The notes: a model not told the origin generated them from the sequence alone. DNA of 64,000 nucleotides from Phytophthora quininea (GCA_011947345.1 JAAVTG010000002.1:1-64000), one strand, 5' to 3'. Positions 12,267-23,639 are shown, numbered from the stretch's first letter. A program made the numbers and translations.

Positions 12267-13946
12267 TCAGATTATGTCGAGGCCGCGAAGGTATGAAAAG
12301 ACGACATAGCCCACGTAAAGCAGCAGCAGGAAGACACAGGCTACTGGATATAGCTTCCAGCGGGAGGAAATAAGCGTCACAACAACGAACAGCAGTACGG
12401 CGAAGAGGACCGCGATCGAGATATCCAGGTCGTCGCCCGACACTGGCACAGTCTCACCGTAGACCAGATTTGACAGAAGGAAAGGAAGTCCAAGTCCAAA
12501 CAAAATATCGAACACGTTGCTTCCCAGCGCGTTCGACACAGCCATGTCGCCGTGACCATCTCGAGCGACGAGGATGGAGCTCAACGCGTCCGGAATCGAC
12601 GTCCCCGCGGCAATGATAGTGAGTCCCATCAGCGCAGACGGGATCCCAGTGATACATCCAAACTTGGTGCCGAAAGCAACCGTGTAATGCGAAAGGATTC
12701 CAATCCACACGATAGAAAGCACAAATGTCGCCGAATAACCGAATGTACCGGAGAACTTCGGGTAGCGGCAGTCTGGGATGGTGATGCGAGCCAGTGCCAC
12801 AATTGGCCAGGTAAAGACAAACCACAGTTTGCCCAGGATACTTGCAGGGGTTTCAATGCATCCTCAAAATACGCTGGGAGTTCTTCCCCGTCTTCATTCA
12901 CAGCTGGTAGGTCACGCAGTTGGTCCTTGCTTCCAGGAGAGTCCGACTTGGTAATCGAACTGTCGGTAGTCGCACCACCTGCCTCAATATCGGTTGTAGA
13001 GCTCGTTCGTTCCAGCAATTGCTGCGATTGAAACATGCGATACTTGGAGCGCAGCATCGGGTTCAGTTTGTCCTGCTCGGCCAGGAAGCTATGCTGCTGA
13101 CTGCGATCATGGCCGTCCTCACCGTTTACAAGAGCTTCTTCCCCAGTTGTCACGACGACGTCGGCAATAGAAACAGTCGTGGATTCTATCTCGGTCGACT
13201 CCTTCAGCTCCTTCTTCTCGTCCTCTTTTGAATATTTTCTGTCTCGGGGCGCTTGCAGCAGCGGTTTACAACGGTCTCGTTGAACCCCATGTAGCAAATG
13301 TAGCTAGCGTACGAGCAGACCATGATGACCGAGTCCAGCACGTCGATGTTGCCGTCCCAGACCGCAAAGCTAGCACCGCGATGGACCACGTGTACCATAG
13401 CGAGTCGCGGAGCAATGGACGCCAGTCCAACGCCAACACCTGCCCCGCCAGCAGTCCTGAGAGCGAGATGATGATAAGAATGTTAAAGATGGCCGACCCC
13501 ACGATGGTGCCGACGCCCAAGCTCTCTGCGGGTTTCTTAAACACGTTGTCAGCCAGGGACACGAAAAGTTCAGGCGCCGATGAGCCTGCAGCCATAAAGG
13601 TGGCGCCCGCCACGTCCGGGGACAACGCGAGGGCGTCCGAGATCTTCTCGAGCGCCGATACGAAGTAGTCGTCGCAGATGATAGCAAGCGCCACGAAGAT
13701 GTAACCGAGGCCAAAGATGTACAGCGCAATGCCGCCATTCGTTTCCCAATCTGCCAAGTCACACGAGTCCGAGTCTGAGGAGGAGGTCGAGGAGGCTTCG
13801 GTCAGCACGCGAGCGGACGAGGCAGAAGTCAATCGGCGGGTCATTGCGAGCAGTCCTGCAGCGCAGCTCGCCACCACGATGGCCACGCCAGCTCCCTGGC
13901 GCACGAGCGTCTTCATGCGGCGGCACCGCAGGTCCGTTGCGCGCAT
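12267..13946 (-). CDS. K+-dependent Na+/Ca2+ exchanger (NCKX/SLC24-like)
   Basis: Membrane antiporter expelling Ca2+ in exchange for Na+ and K+. Both alpha repeats are clear: alpha-1 [20 protein letters not shown], then [13 protein letters not shown] (about 13480-13620); alpha-2 [19 protein letters not shown], then [19 protein letters not shown] (about 12470-12640). An N-terminal hydrophobic segment precedes the first half, and a long acidic/Ser-rich cytosolic loop (about 12850-13290) separates the halves, as in the family. The start at 13946 gives [10 protein letters not shown]. About 560 residues in one exon. Two single-base breaks interrupt it: near 13365, where GCTTTGCGG would be in frame with one more T, and near 12843, where CTGCAAGTATC needs one more A. 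Either side of each break reads as good NCKX sequence, so I treat this as one gene with likely assembly errors. Confidence 0.85.
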
Positions 13947-14381
13947 CGTCCCAGCAGCGAGGTCGGCGGAGCGGCGGGAAGACGCGAAGTGGTCTCTCAG
14001 GTAAAAATCGCGGTTTTGAATCAGGAACCTGTCGTAAAAGTGGCAAAACTGCTAGAAACCAATGGAATGCGCCGGGAACGAGGTTGGTGAGCGGTAGCTC
14101 AAAAGCGTCCCCAACGGGGTGGCCCCATGCATGGCCCCATGCGTGGGGAAACCGAGATATATTTTCGCGCTCGCAGCGCTGAACGGCTGAACGGCTCTGA
14201 ACAGCGTTCGGCCATACAATTCTACGCTTCCGGCGAAACGTCGCCCCCACTTCCGCGGTCAGGACAGACGCCAGCCAGCCAGCTCCAGCGCAACATCGCA
14301 TTCCGCAACAGCAGCCTCCGCTTCGCACTTCTCGATCAGCAGGCAAGTGTGCACAGGGTATTCGAGTTCTCCTCGTGAACC
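13947..14381. promoter_or_regulatory. Shared upstream region of the divergent exchanger/secreted-protein pair
   Basis: 435 bp between the start codons of two head-to-head genes (exchanger on -, secreted protein on +). It must contain both promoters. I did not find a motif I can defend as an initiator or factor site. A local repeat is visible at 14115-14150 (ggccccatgcatggccccatgcgtgggg). Confidence 0.4.
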
Positions 14382-15242
14382 ATGCGGCGCGCATTGACCT
14401 TTCTTGCCGCGTTTTTCCTGGCATCCAGTACTTGTGCGTCTTCAAAAGCCAACACGGCCCAGATCAGCGGCACCAGCGCTGTGATAGCGAACTCGCCCAG
14501 CAGTTCCATGGACCCAAGTGATATCGTAAACACTCAGTTTGCAGCGGTACCGGCGATCACGTGCGACTCGAGCTCCAGCAAAGTCGTCCAATGGCTTGCT
14601 CGTTTGGACGAGATCTTCACGCGCGTGGCAACCGGCGGGCTCTCCTCGCTGCCGCCTAATGGACTCGCTGCCGTCAAGACCATGGAGACGGAGATTGCGG
14701 AAACTCCTAGCCGAATTAACGATGCGCGTGTGCTGAAGAAGTTGCTGCACGTGCTGCCGTCGCTTTGGAATATTGGCTTCTGGTACAAACCAGTGAGTGT
14801 GTGGAAGGACGGCTTTGGATGTATTTTCACTCGGGCCGTGGCTGCGGCCAAGACCTTGGATGACAAGATATGCTACGATGCTGCTGTGAACGCCACCTCG
14901 CTGATGATTCGCTTCATCAAGGACCAGGTTTTCTTTGACGGCGAAGATCACGGCGACGCTGTAGAACTGCAAGGGCAAAATAAGGACTATTTGGCCTACC
15001 TGCCGGAATTGGTAGTCCTCGTGTCCAAGAACAGCAGCTTTACTCTCACTGAGAAGCAGCTGCGCGCATTCATGGCTACGAAGATGCCGTCTAAGACCGA
15101 CGGCATGGACACCGCCGCGGCGTTCCCGGTGTTCGTTGACACGAGCAAGTACCAGGCGTCGGATGCTGCTGCCTTGGCCAAGTTTCTGTCAGGTGGCTTT
15201 GTGCATTCGATGAAGTTTCGGGCCCAAACTGGTGCAGACTAG
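14382..15242 (+). CDS. Secreted protein of unknown function
   Basis: 286 residues, single exon. The N-terminus MRRALTFLAAFFLASSTCAS is a textbook signal peptide with cleavage likely after about residue 19. The mature part is mostly helical, with few Cys (near residues 61, 146 and 165 of the precursor) and possible N-glycosylation sites at NATS and NSSF. I see no RxLR/EER pair, no LxLFLAK motif, no enzyme signature and no transmembrane segment. Codon use is strongly G/C-biased like the neighbouring genes, which supports real coding. It could be an apoplastic or haustorial secreted protein, but nothing in the sequence says so directly. Confidence 0.75.
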   Translation: MRRALTFLAAFFLASSTCASSKANTAQISGTSAVIANSPSSSMDPSDIVNTQFAAVPAITCDSSSSKVVQWLARLDEIFTRVATGGLSSLPPNGLAAVKTMETEIAETPSRINDARVLKKLLHVLPSLWNIGFWYKPVSVWKDGFGCIFTRAVAAAKTLDDKICYDAAVNATSLMIRFIKDQVFFDGEDHGDAVELQGQNKDYLAYLPELVVLVSKNSSFTLTEKQLRAFMATKMPSKTDGMDTAAAFPVFVDTSKYQASDAAALAKFLSGGFVHSMKFRAQTGAD

Positions 15243-15482
15243 CTCGTTTTCAGCATTGCGACAAGAAAATAATTCTCGTTGCGTCGTGTACCTGTATATA
15301 CCTTTTTTCTTAGCAGCAGTGATGATGGCAAAGCACAGTTAGCTAGCTTTGTAAAGAGAGCAGAAGCGATGTCTAGACATTAAATATGCGCATTAGCTAG
15401 CTAGGTAGCTATGTGCTTCGGAAACCATGTAGTTCGAGGCTGACTTCATCTTGGTCAAGTCAAAAGCTTCATAGCAAAAATC

Positions 15483-16212
15483 TCACACAATCTGGTGGTC
15501 GCGTGGGGGTACGTCTTCCTTCTCTTCTTCCTCTTCCTCAGCGGTCACAGTAGACCGCCGGCCTGTTCGAACCGCATCAATGGGTGGCCGCTCGTCCTTG
15601 GGCGTGGGCGGCACTAATTCGTACACAGACTCCTCGTCCGAGTCGTTCGAGGACACATCTGCTGCCGATGCGTTCGACGAGCTCTTAGACTCATCCATGC
15701 GGTCGTTAATCTCCACGACGCGGATGTCGAATGGCAAACTCGGCGTTGGGTTGGTTCTGCTTGCTGTGGCGGCGGCGGCAGTCGCGCATGCCGTCCTCGG
15801 CGCAGGCTGGCTCTGCTGCCGTTGGTACTGAGCCGCCTGGATCTGGGCGAGTTTGTGGTGCAGTCGGTCGTCGTCGCCTCCGCCGCGCTTGACGTCCTCT
15901 CGCCAGGACGCCAGCCGCAGCGACAAGCGTGAGCGTCGCGCCTGGTACATGCGGTAGGCTCCGTTGATGCCCACGCTCTCTCGCTGGGGCTGCTCCAGCT
16001 CGCAGCGTGCGTAGGTCTGCCTCGTCGTAGTGAATGCGTCGGATGCAGCAGTCACCGCAGTCTCGGCAGCAGAAGGTGTCGGCGAGTCGCTGTCGGTACG
16101 CCGAGTTTTTCCAGAGCATGAGCAGGAAGGGCGAGAGCCCAATGAGCAGCAGCAGCGCGAAGATAAGGTACTGCAGCAGGTTATGTGTCGAGTCGTCGTC
16201 GGTGTCGGCCAT
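15483..16212 (-). CDS. Small single-pass membrane protein with Cys cluster (hypothetical)
   Basis: Starts at MADTDDDSTHNLL (16212), followed by one strong hydrophobic segment (about residues 11-33, LLQYLIFALLLLIGLSPFLL) and a juxtamembrane Cys cluster FCCRDCGDCC. The cluster might be lipid-modified or bind metal. Reading then has to change frame near 16015 (after IHYDEAD) to continue as YARCELEQPQRESVGINGAY and a cytosolic tail with a Ser/Asp/Glu-rich stretch and a terminal acidic run (EEEEEEKED), ending at 15483. The downstream frame is far more protein-like than the upstream one, which turns Arg/Pro-rich. I therefore infer one gene with a one-base break. About 240 residues. No family recognised. 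Confidence 0.5.
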
Positions 16213-16593
16213 AGCAGGCGGGTCGATGTGTAGCGGGGCTGGGTTGGCGCGCGCAAGTTGGTAAATGGCTCTGATGCGTGCATGTCGGGTCTCACTCGTG
16301 CGGGACATGCTGTAATGTAAGCTATGCACGTTCTGGCAACAGAGGAACTATGGACCACATTGCACGTTTTGGCGCACTGCAAAACAAGGGGAAATGCTGC
16401 GAGAACGGCCAGGAAACCTCACTGTCCAGCAACCGCAATCAGGCAAGCGAAAAGCTCACCGCAAAGGCCTCCTACAGCTTTCTACAGATTGCCTGTAGGC
16501 CTACTTCCACTGCAGCAACCATAGTAAATGCTTGGTTCTACGTCTTTTGTGTGAAAGAAATCGAATTGCTACTCCGACCAAATGGAAATGTGA
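16213..16593. other. Intergenic, nothing recognised
   Basis: Upstream of the small membrane protein and left of the Mutator-like element. An open frame on the plus strand (16278-16871) crosses the transposon end and is not credible as a gene. Confidence 0.4.
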
Positions 16594-16602
16594 ATTTATA
16601 TT
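16594..16602. repeat. MULE target site duplication, left
   Basis: ATTTATATT, identical to 21140-21148. Nine bases, directly abutting the terminal inverted repeat. Confidence 0.9.
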
Positions 16603-17229
16603 GGCAAGTGTTGCTGTCCAGGATTTCGTTTAGAAAAAGCCTTAAAAATCCTGGACGAATCCTGGACACTACCAGAACTCATGCAGGATTCGTGCGGTAC
16701 GTTCAAACTGCGGGGAATATTTTCAGAAGATACTATTACCAAGCTCTTAAATATGTTATGCAGTTCTGGTGCAAATGGAATGCCATTGTTATCGTTTATC
16801 TTAACGCTCATGATGATTTTCAGAGCGAACGATATCACCCAACTTTATTGACAGCTAGCCCAGATATTTGAACAGGTAGTGCCGCACGCAGCGATAGGTG
16901 GAATAAGCGTGGGAACTTGAGGAGCAATCCCGCCGACAATTGGACCAGCAGTCGGAGAGACCCAAATCTTAATCTCAAGCAAAAACAGTTCTTCCTACTG
17001 GTTAATCAATGCATATTTCTTCTTAGTACGTACTAGAATATTTAAAACGTCAGCCATTGCTACGGTTTTCACTGCCTCATGATTGTTTTGGTTCGTTAGA
17101 TAAGTCGTTGTTAGCGTCGAGTTGTACATGTTGTTAGGCGTGGGGAGACCAGTATCATTTTGGATATTCATGTCCGCGTAGGCAGTGTTGTCGGTGGATG
17201 GCAACATATTCCCAGTCAGTATGTAGTAA

Positions 17230-18255
17230 AAAGCTAAAATCTACGCCGAACGAGTGAATTTACACTCATATCACGTAACACTGATTCGTCAACGTGACCG
17301 ATAAACATCCATGCAACAAAATACTCCACAGCTGTAGGAATCAAACTGCAGTGGTGTGTCCATTGCCGCGATTTCGTACCTTTGAACTCCACATTATTTC
17401 TCAGATCCCTAGCGATATCCTTCAATGTTTTTATAGGTGCGCTGATTAAGTGGGTCGTAAATGTAGATTCTTTTGGTATGGGATTTGATAACCAGGTCAC
17501 ACCAGTGTGCATCTGCAAAGTTAACAGGGATCAGCACTACTTTTTCCAGCCACGAATAGCGATTTGATGTGCGAAACAATTTCGCTGCTCATGGTTTGCT
17601 TCTTTGCACGTCGTGCTGGTTTTGCTCGGCAATGTTGTTCCCCTCCAAAATGAACTACAGGAAAATTTATTGTCAATCGATCACACAACGATCGTAGATA
17701 GGCTCCATTCAGATAGGTAGGAGGTGTTGATCGATACAACATCGAGAATACATAGCTTGACTCGTTTGCAAGTCCGTAAATAGGAGCGTTAGGATATGTC
17801 GAGGCGACTCAATCAGCTGTGATTCTACACAACGCATGATATTGAGCAGGAAGTGATCCAATCACTGCGTTGTTCAGCCACTGGACGCATTTTAAACCCA
17901 ATGCTGCTTGGAGCTTAAGATCTGCTACTTGACAGAACGTTTGAATTTGTTGGCGCGTAAATGTGCCAACGTCCTTAATGAAAACAACATTCATGGCTGA
18001 CTCCTCGCCAGGGATGTCAGTACTATCTGCGTCGTAGACAATTGGATTCATATCGGTAGCTGTTGGGAATGCTCTGATGCATGATTCCAAAAGCTGTCGA
18101 GGCAGTATGTAAAACGCGCCCAAATTCAACACAGGTCGCTTCAGTTTCTTGTGTTGAATGTGCTTGTTGGCAGCTGAGACACACTTAACAAGAACACCTG
18201 ATAACCGCCTTTGTAGTTCAATGAGTCCTGGTCGTTGATGCTCGAGAGGTTGCAC
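17230..18255 (-). pseudogene. Ulp1-like (C48) cysteine protease carried by the MULE
   Basis: Ulp1-type proteases cleave SUMO or related modifiers. The catalytic set is visible in order on the minus strand: VQWLNNAVIGSL near 17860-17890 (the WLND-type entry motif), VNFADAHWCDLVI near 17470-17525 (catalytic His), YIYDPLNQ near 17440-17460 (Asp), and PLQFDSYSCGVF near 17310-17350 (Gln and catalytic Cys). The pieces lie in different frames, with a shift after YDPLNQ, another before YEIAAMDTPLQF, and stops at 17809-17811 and 17521-17523. As read it cannot make one protein. Each catalytic segment is well preserved, so decay is recent or the breaks are sequence errors. Same strand as the transposase, which ends about 100 bp upstream. 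Plant MULEs carrying Ulp1-like genes are known. Confidence 0.7.
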
Positions 18256-18351
18256 TAGTTTCCGAAGCGTGTTTTCTCCTGCCAGCTTTCTTCCATTCTC
18301 AGCTGCATTAAACCATAATGCTGAAACTCGCTCGTCAGTATCAGTGGTTTT

Positions 18352-20917
18352 TCAGTTTTTCTTCGGTCGTCCAGACTTTCGCGCCTTGGGGTTCAGACGA
18401 ATTGCTACGCTAGGTTTATCAGCTCCACCGTTTGTATCATCTAAACCGAGTGTTGAGCACGGTTGCAGAACCTGAGACTGGAAAGTTTCTTTGCTGCCTC
18501 TTGAAATGGTCACGGGAAGCGGCAATTCAACGAATACTTCCAAATCTACCGCCGATTTTGCTACGTACTGTATAGGTTTATTGTAGAGCTGAGGAGAGCT
18601 CTGCAAAGTAGCGATAACTTCGTCAGTCTGCACATCCAAAGTGGGAAGTTTGCGCAGCCGCACGTTTCGCCACTGCTCCAATACGAACTCAACCATTTTG
18701 TCAAACTCTGTGTCGTTGTCAATATTCGCAAGCTCTGAACACATGAGTTGTGTGACCCTGGCGGCCTCTCGATACCTTTCGGATTGAGTTCGTGCACGTT
18801 TAACTTTCTTCATAGGTGGGGCACTTACGTTCGACCCGAAGACAAACTGCGGAACAACTTGCAAATTGATGATCTTGCTTCTCCATCTACAATTATGCAA
18901 GTACGACAAGTTAGTTTAGCCGAATATCACCAAACCAATAGTGTTGAGAGAGATAACCTGTCGTCGATTCTGCGGATTGGGATCAGAGGGCCTGAAGATC
19001 CGCGATGCTTTCGAAATGCTATAACATGCCGGCACGGCAGCTGCATTGATCTTGCAAAGCCACGATTGCAGCTCCAGTCCAAAGTGCTGATAATATGAGT
19101 CTTTGTTGTGCCACGCACGACGATTTTGCCGAAGTTATCAACTTCTTGGCTAAACGAGTAACTTCCTGCGAGAACTTTTGCCAACGCAACAGAATATTGC
19201 GGATGTAGTTGCTCTGTTACGTAGGGAGTTGTGATATGCAAAAGTCATTCAATTCCTCGCCGTAGTTAACGTTGCGAAAGTGACCAGGTCGGCGCAACCG
19301 GTAGTTGTACTCTTTACCTCACGGCGGTCGTGTCGGATTAATGCTTTAACGCATTCCAGCATGCTTGCGTTACCATGCATTGCTTGCTTCAATTTTCCAA
19401 AGAAATTCTCCAGCCTGTTGCTCGTATGGTTTTTCAGGTGCGAAGTACTAGCACGACGATGCATGACCCACATGTCCTGGCATGTGTGCCAATTGCGGTC
19501 CATGTAATCAAAAAGCCAGTCAGGGAGATCCGCGAACATAACCCACGAAGAGACTCACGCTGCATATTGTACACTGTTTGGCTAGACGCATACACCATTT
19601 CGTGAACTACCGCATCGACGCAACAGGCATCTTCCTGTGATATTTTGCCGAATTCATCCTTCAAACGTTTTTCTTTTAGCCATTTAATGACATGAAGGTG
19701 GCAAATTAAAACTCGCGCTTCTAGGAATGTGTGCTGTAATACTCGTATCTCGTTCATGTCCTTGTCTACCATCACAACTCTCAAAAGTTTTAATTTGTCG
19801 GGGTTAGCTCTTTTAAAGTGATGTATCGCGCGCTCCATATGCCAATCGCTGTTGCTTTCGAGCAGTGAGTGTTGAACGACGGCCCTCGCCGAATTCATTT
19901 ATCGTCATAAACGTACAAAGTTGATAGTTGTATCTGCAGGACATCGTCGAGGTCAAACTTTTCAATGTAAATCAACATAATCTGCAAAACGTACCTGTTG
20001 GTTTTGTGAGTACAGTCGATCAGCAACAGCTCGCTGAAGCGAGCATACATTTGCCTCATATGCGCCGATGGAACGGAAATGACTCGTGTCTCTCCTGAAT
20101 TTGTCTCGTCGATAGTCGCAATATTTTCACAGTTCGCTGCAGTAAAAGACCCTAGCTCTGCTGCTGTTGAGGTATCATCGTCTAAAGGGGTATTTGAAGC
20201 AATGTAATTCCTAACCATGTTATCTACATCGGATTGGATGACGTTTTGGTCGTGCTCGAGCAGATAATCGTATATCCGGGAGCGACAAATGCCAGCTGCA
20301 AGCATTCCATCCATCTACACGAGCAGAGACTTGATCATTGGCGACACCACGAGCACAAGGATAAGTTTTGTAGGTATCCAGGCCCACGTCGTGATTGTGG
20401 GTAAATACACCATGTTTCACTTGAAGTTGCCACACATTCTCCTTAGTCATCACTGCCTGCACAAAAAGCGACACAGACATCCAGTGTAACGGACGTATTG
20501 GCGAGGACGCTTTCCTGTGCTCTTGGATTCGACGGGCGACCATCCGTGCGTGCAGATGTAGACTCTCTGAAATGGATCCCACACAGGAGGTATCAGGTCT
20601 TGCTCGCTCAGTATTCCGGATTGAAACGCCTTCGTGTTCATTATCCTCCTATTTTGCTCCTTGCGGCCCATGGTTTCTTTCACCGCGAGAACTTGGAATG
20701 TACGCTCCGAATACGACGACAAGTAGGCTAGCCACGAAGCCCAATCATTGTGACAGGTCTGGGGAGGATCTACAGTCACCGCGATGCCAGCCACCGATGA
20801 ATTGTTAGCGCTTACACCATATTCGCTTTCCTGAGCTTTTTCGAGAGAACTTGCCGAAGTATCTTGACACGCTGCTTGGTCGTTAGTTTTACCACCATTT
20901 GCCCGTCTGCTAAGCAT
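18352..20917 (-). CDS. MULE transposase (FAR1-like zinc finger, MULE core, SWIM finger)
   Basis: Cuts and joins the element ends. The minus-strand segments give the family layout: an N-terminal FAR1/WRKY-GCM1-type region (VYICTHGW ... RYTGC, then GVFTHNHDV, about 20380-20620); the MULE core with LLIDCTHKTNRY (about 19990-20030) and LRVVMVDKDMNEI (about 19750-19790); CHLHVIKWLKEKR (about 19670-19710); NRLENFFGKLKQAMHG (about 19380-19425); and a C-terminal SWIM finger with MQLPCRHVIAF (about 19010-19045), followed by a basic tail ending RPKKN at 18352. At least four frame changes separate these blocks: near 20450-20580, 20230-20310, 19900 and 19250. Some may be introns, others single-base errors. 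About 830 residues if joined. With both ends intact the element may have moved recently. Confidence 0.75.
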
Positions 20918-21139
20918 TATGCGGCCCGATTTTGACGCTGATACACCGCTGGGGGAGCCACAAATGAATTGCCTCGCGTATTGACTGGGTCTCGTTGATT
21001 TGGTGGAAAAGGCTGAAAATAGATGCGTGTTCTCTCTCGCGAATATTTATTTTATCTTCGGTCCCGTAGAATCCTGTTTGGAACCTCGGAGAAATCCTGG
21101 TGGGCTGGGGTAATCGAATCCTGGACAGCAACGGCGCCG

Positions 21140-21148
21140 ATTTATATT
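21140..21148. repeat. MULE target site duplication, right
   Basis: ATTTATATT, identical to 16594-16602. Confidence 0.9.
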
Positions 21149-22385
21149 CCCGGTGAGGTGAGAAGATGCTTCGCCGAGTGAAGAGTTAGAATAGGAAGAA
21201 GGCTACGATGCCCATGGGCAGTTTCTTTGCTAACAGCATGTCTACCTCATACAGCCGTCATGGACAGCAAGCAGTAGCAGCAGGGTGCGGCCGGATAAAA
21301 CTGTGGAGATCGAGTTTCAGGCAGCGTAAATGGCTTTAAATCCCGGAACGCTAAACCCCATCGCCCAGCTCAAGCAAGACTTGGATTCGCTACCTGTGGG
21401 GCCCTAGGATCAAAAGGGGGCTTCTCGCTTTGCTCGATTAGTGGCCAAGCTACCAGCTATGCGTTCACACGGGCCTTAAACTGCCGGCATCGATTTGAGC
21501 TTGGCCCAGAAGTGTGTTGCCGCCCTCGCTTTGTCGTGTGTTCTAGCTTATGCCGTCTTGATCTCCTATGGTTTCCCCCGATGCGGCCTATGGATTGGCC
21601 CCCGCTTGTCATGCCACGAATGAACGTCGGAATGCCTCACACTAGGACAAACGTCCTCATTTGGAGCAGGCGCATCTCTTTGTGGCAGCCCGCTGTTTCC
21701 CACGTCTTTGCGGCCGCTGCACTTGGTATTTGTATACGGGGCGCCCAACTTCAAGGCCCTGGTCGGCCGCAAACGGATTCCTGGACACTAGCACCGTGCT
21801 GGCGCCAACACTGCTGTCGCGCCACGACTAAAGACATGGAGAGCTTCAATCTTGTAGCATGTATTCCCGACTCTCCGATGAGTGCATGCTAGGCGCGATG
21901 GGGCTGGCGGATCTCATGCCATACTGGCGGCGAAAGAGCTTTCGTTATCAAGCAGCTTTTCTGCTTGGGTTTCGTGTCATGAAACGATTAACCTGAGTAA
22001 GCTGCCTGCAGTAACAGGAAATGGATCTCTGCACGGACACCGAGTTCAAGCGTGACCTGTCCGACTCCCAAGACAACAGAAAAACCGATGGATCAGGGAT
22101 TTCATCGCCGCATTGCGAGCGATTGCTGGGGTAACATTGTTTTACTTGGCAAGAGCTCGAAGCTCCATCCGAACGTTTATCGCTCCGACAGGGACCCAGA
22201 ATGACATCCTGTAGAGGCTTCCAAGTCGTACGCCCAAGATTTTAGTCCCATATTCAGTCGGCAAAACGCCACCAGCGTCGTAGCGGGAAGTTAACATTTT
22301 CGCGATTGCAAAGCTGCAGCCGAGTATTAAGGTGTTCTTTCTTGCCTGCAGTTTGCGCTGACTCCATAATTCAACTATATTTCAA
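21149..22385. other. Region with no supported gene
   Basis: Only short, motif-free frames (for example 21512-21892 +, Pro/Trp/Cys-rich and not protein-like). No terminal repeats or LTR-like ends recognised. Confidence 0.4.
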
Positions 22386-22580
22386 CTTACGCTGCAGTGC
22401 CAAATTCCAGCGGAATGGGGGCCAATTCCGGCGGGGTTCTCTTTCCAGCAGAACGGCAGATTCGCTGGCGCGTACTACATAGAATTCGAGCGGAGAAATG
22501 GCCATATTCCAGCGGATTTAATCCTCCCGAATTCCGGCAGATAGCGGATTGATCCAGCGGATTGAGCGCGAGCTGCCTTT
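22386..22580. repeat. Array of degenerate ATTCCAGCGGA-type words
   Basis: At least six loosely spaced copies of TCCAGCGG/TCCGGCGG/TCGAGCGG words occur here, several embedded in imperfect palindromes such as AATTCCAGCGGAATGG. Similar words (AACAGCGGAACGG, TTGCAGCGGAATGG) occur near 23570-23620 on the other side of the transposase remnant. This fits subterminal repeats of one element. Confidence 0.5.
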
Positions 22581-22629
22581 TTGAACACATAATTTCCAAC
22601 GCGAACTTTTGTTTCATGAACGAATGCTA

Positions 22630-23400
22630 TTAGACAACAACCTCGCCATCTCTACCAGCTACGAATACTACAAGGTAGCTTTGCCACATGTCGGATGCTA
22701 TCTTATGGCGAACCTGTTTCATTGATGCGTCGTCCATCTCGTCAGTTCCAGTAGCTCTTTGTGCGGCCTCCGTGTTGTCTTCTTCTCTCGCACGGCTGTT
22801 CTGAAGCTCCTTGTCCGCAAATTCATCTTTATGGCAACGAATGAAATTGTGGATCGCAAACGTGGCTTGCACGAGGCCCACCTGCGCGCCCAGCTCGTAG
22901 TTGGGCATCGATTGGAGGATCGGGAATTTTTTTATGGAGCCGTAGGTTCTTTCAATGACGTTGCGTAACGATGAGTGCCGCAGATTGAAAAGCTCTTCCT
23001 TCGTCTGTGGTTTTTGACTTCCCTGGCCAAATTCCTTTAGGTGGTACCTGACGTCTCTGTATGGCGTCAACGTGTGCTTGGTTAAGGCATAACCAGCGTC
23101 TCCTATGTAATATTTTCCTGTTGCAAACAGTGAACATTTAGTTAGTATAGCATCTTTGAAATCAGTAGCAAAACACACCTTCCGGGATCACGTAGTCATG
23201 TCGAATTGCAGCTCGCCGAGAGGGTGATCGTATGTGCAAACTTTGGCGGTCTGACGTTGCGATCAAAGAGTTCAAGGGCCAGCTAGCGAGCACGATTGAG
23301 GTGGCTGCACGTTTCCGGTTTATATAACTGCTGGCGATGAACCCGAACGCCGCAACGATGTACTGCGGCATGGACGACGAGTGTAGATTCTACTTTGTCC
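22630..23400 (-). pseudogene. PIF/Harbinger-type transposase remnant (DDE_Tnp_4-like)
   Basis: The open frame 22630-23178 encodes the C-terminal half of a HARBI1-like transposase: GKYYIGDAGYALTKHTL (second catalytic Asp in GDAGY), then ELFNLRHSSLRNVIERTYGS (catalytic Glu in ERTYG), followed by QATFAIHNFIRCH. This order and spacing are typical. The first half, including the first catalytic Asp (usually in an IDGTH context), is not found upstream; 23180-23663 holds only broken frames. About 180 of the usual 350-400 residues remain. Flanking repeat words at 22386-22580 and about 23570-23620 may mark the element. Non-autonomous or decayed. Confidence 0.7.
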
Positions 23401-23639
23401 AGGAGTTTTTGGCGGGCAACACGGATTTCCAGTAGAAAACGTTGTAGTTCAGCAAGGCAGGTTGTCTCCTCTACAACTGCATACACGTTTGCTTTTGATG
23501 CTCTCGGTCTTAACTGCATTTGATGGTTCAAACCGGTGGATCGGTGAGCAGTGAAATCGCGCGCTGCAAACAAAACAGCGGAACGGACAATCCGTCGGAT
23601 CATTGCAGCGGAATGGCAGTACGCAGCCTTACTACGCGC

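Larger units (their letters stand above)
16603..21139 (-). mobile_element. Mutator-like (MULE) DNA transposon with 9-bp target duplication
   Basis: Complete element of 4,537 bp. The left end reads GGCAAGTGTTGCTGTCCAGG and the right end, reverse-complemented, reads CGGCGCCGTTGCTGTCCAGG; the inner GTTGCTGTCCAGGATT is identical in both. The element is flanked by the direct repeat ATTTATATT at 16594-16602 and 21140-21148, the 9-bp duplication typical of MULEs. More copies of ATCCTGG-type words lie just inside each end. It carries two minus-strand coding regions: a transposase (18352-20917) and a Ulp1-like protease (17230-18255). Confidence 0.9.
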
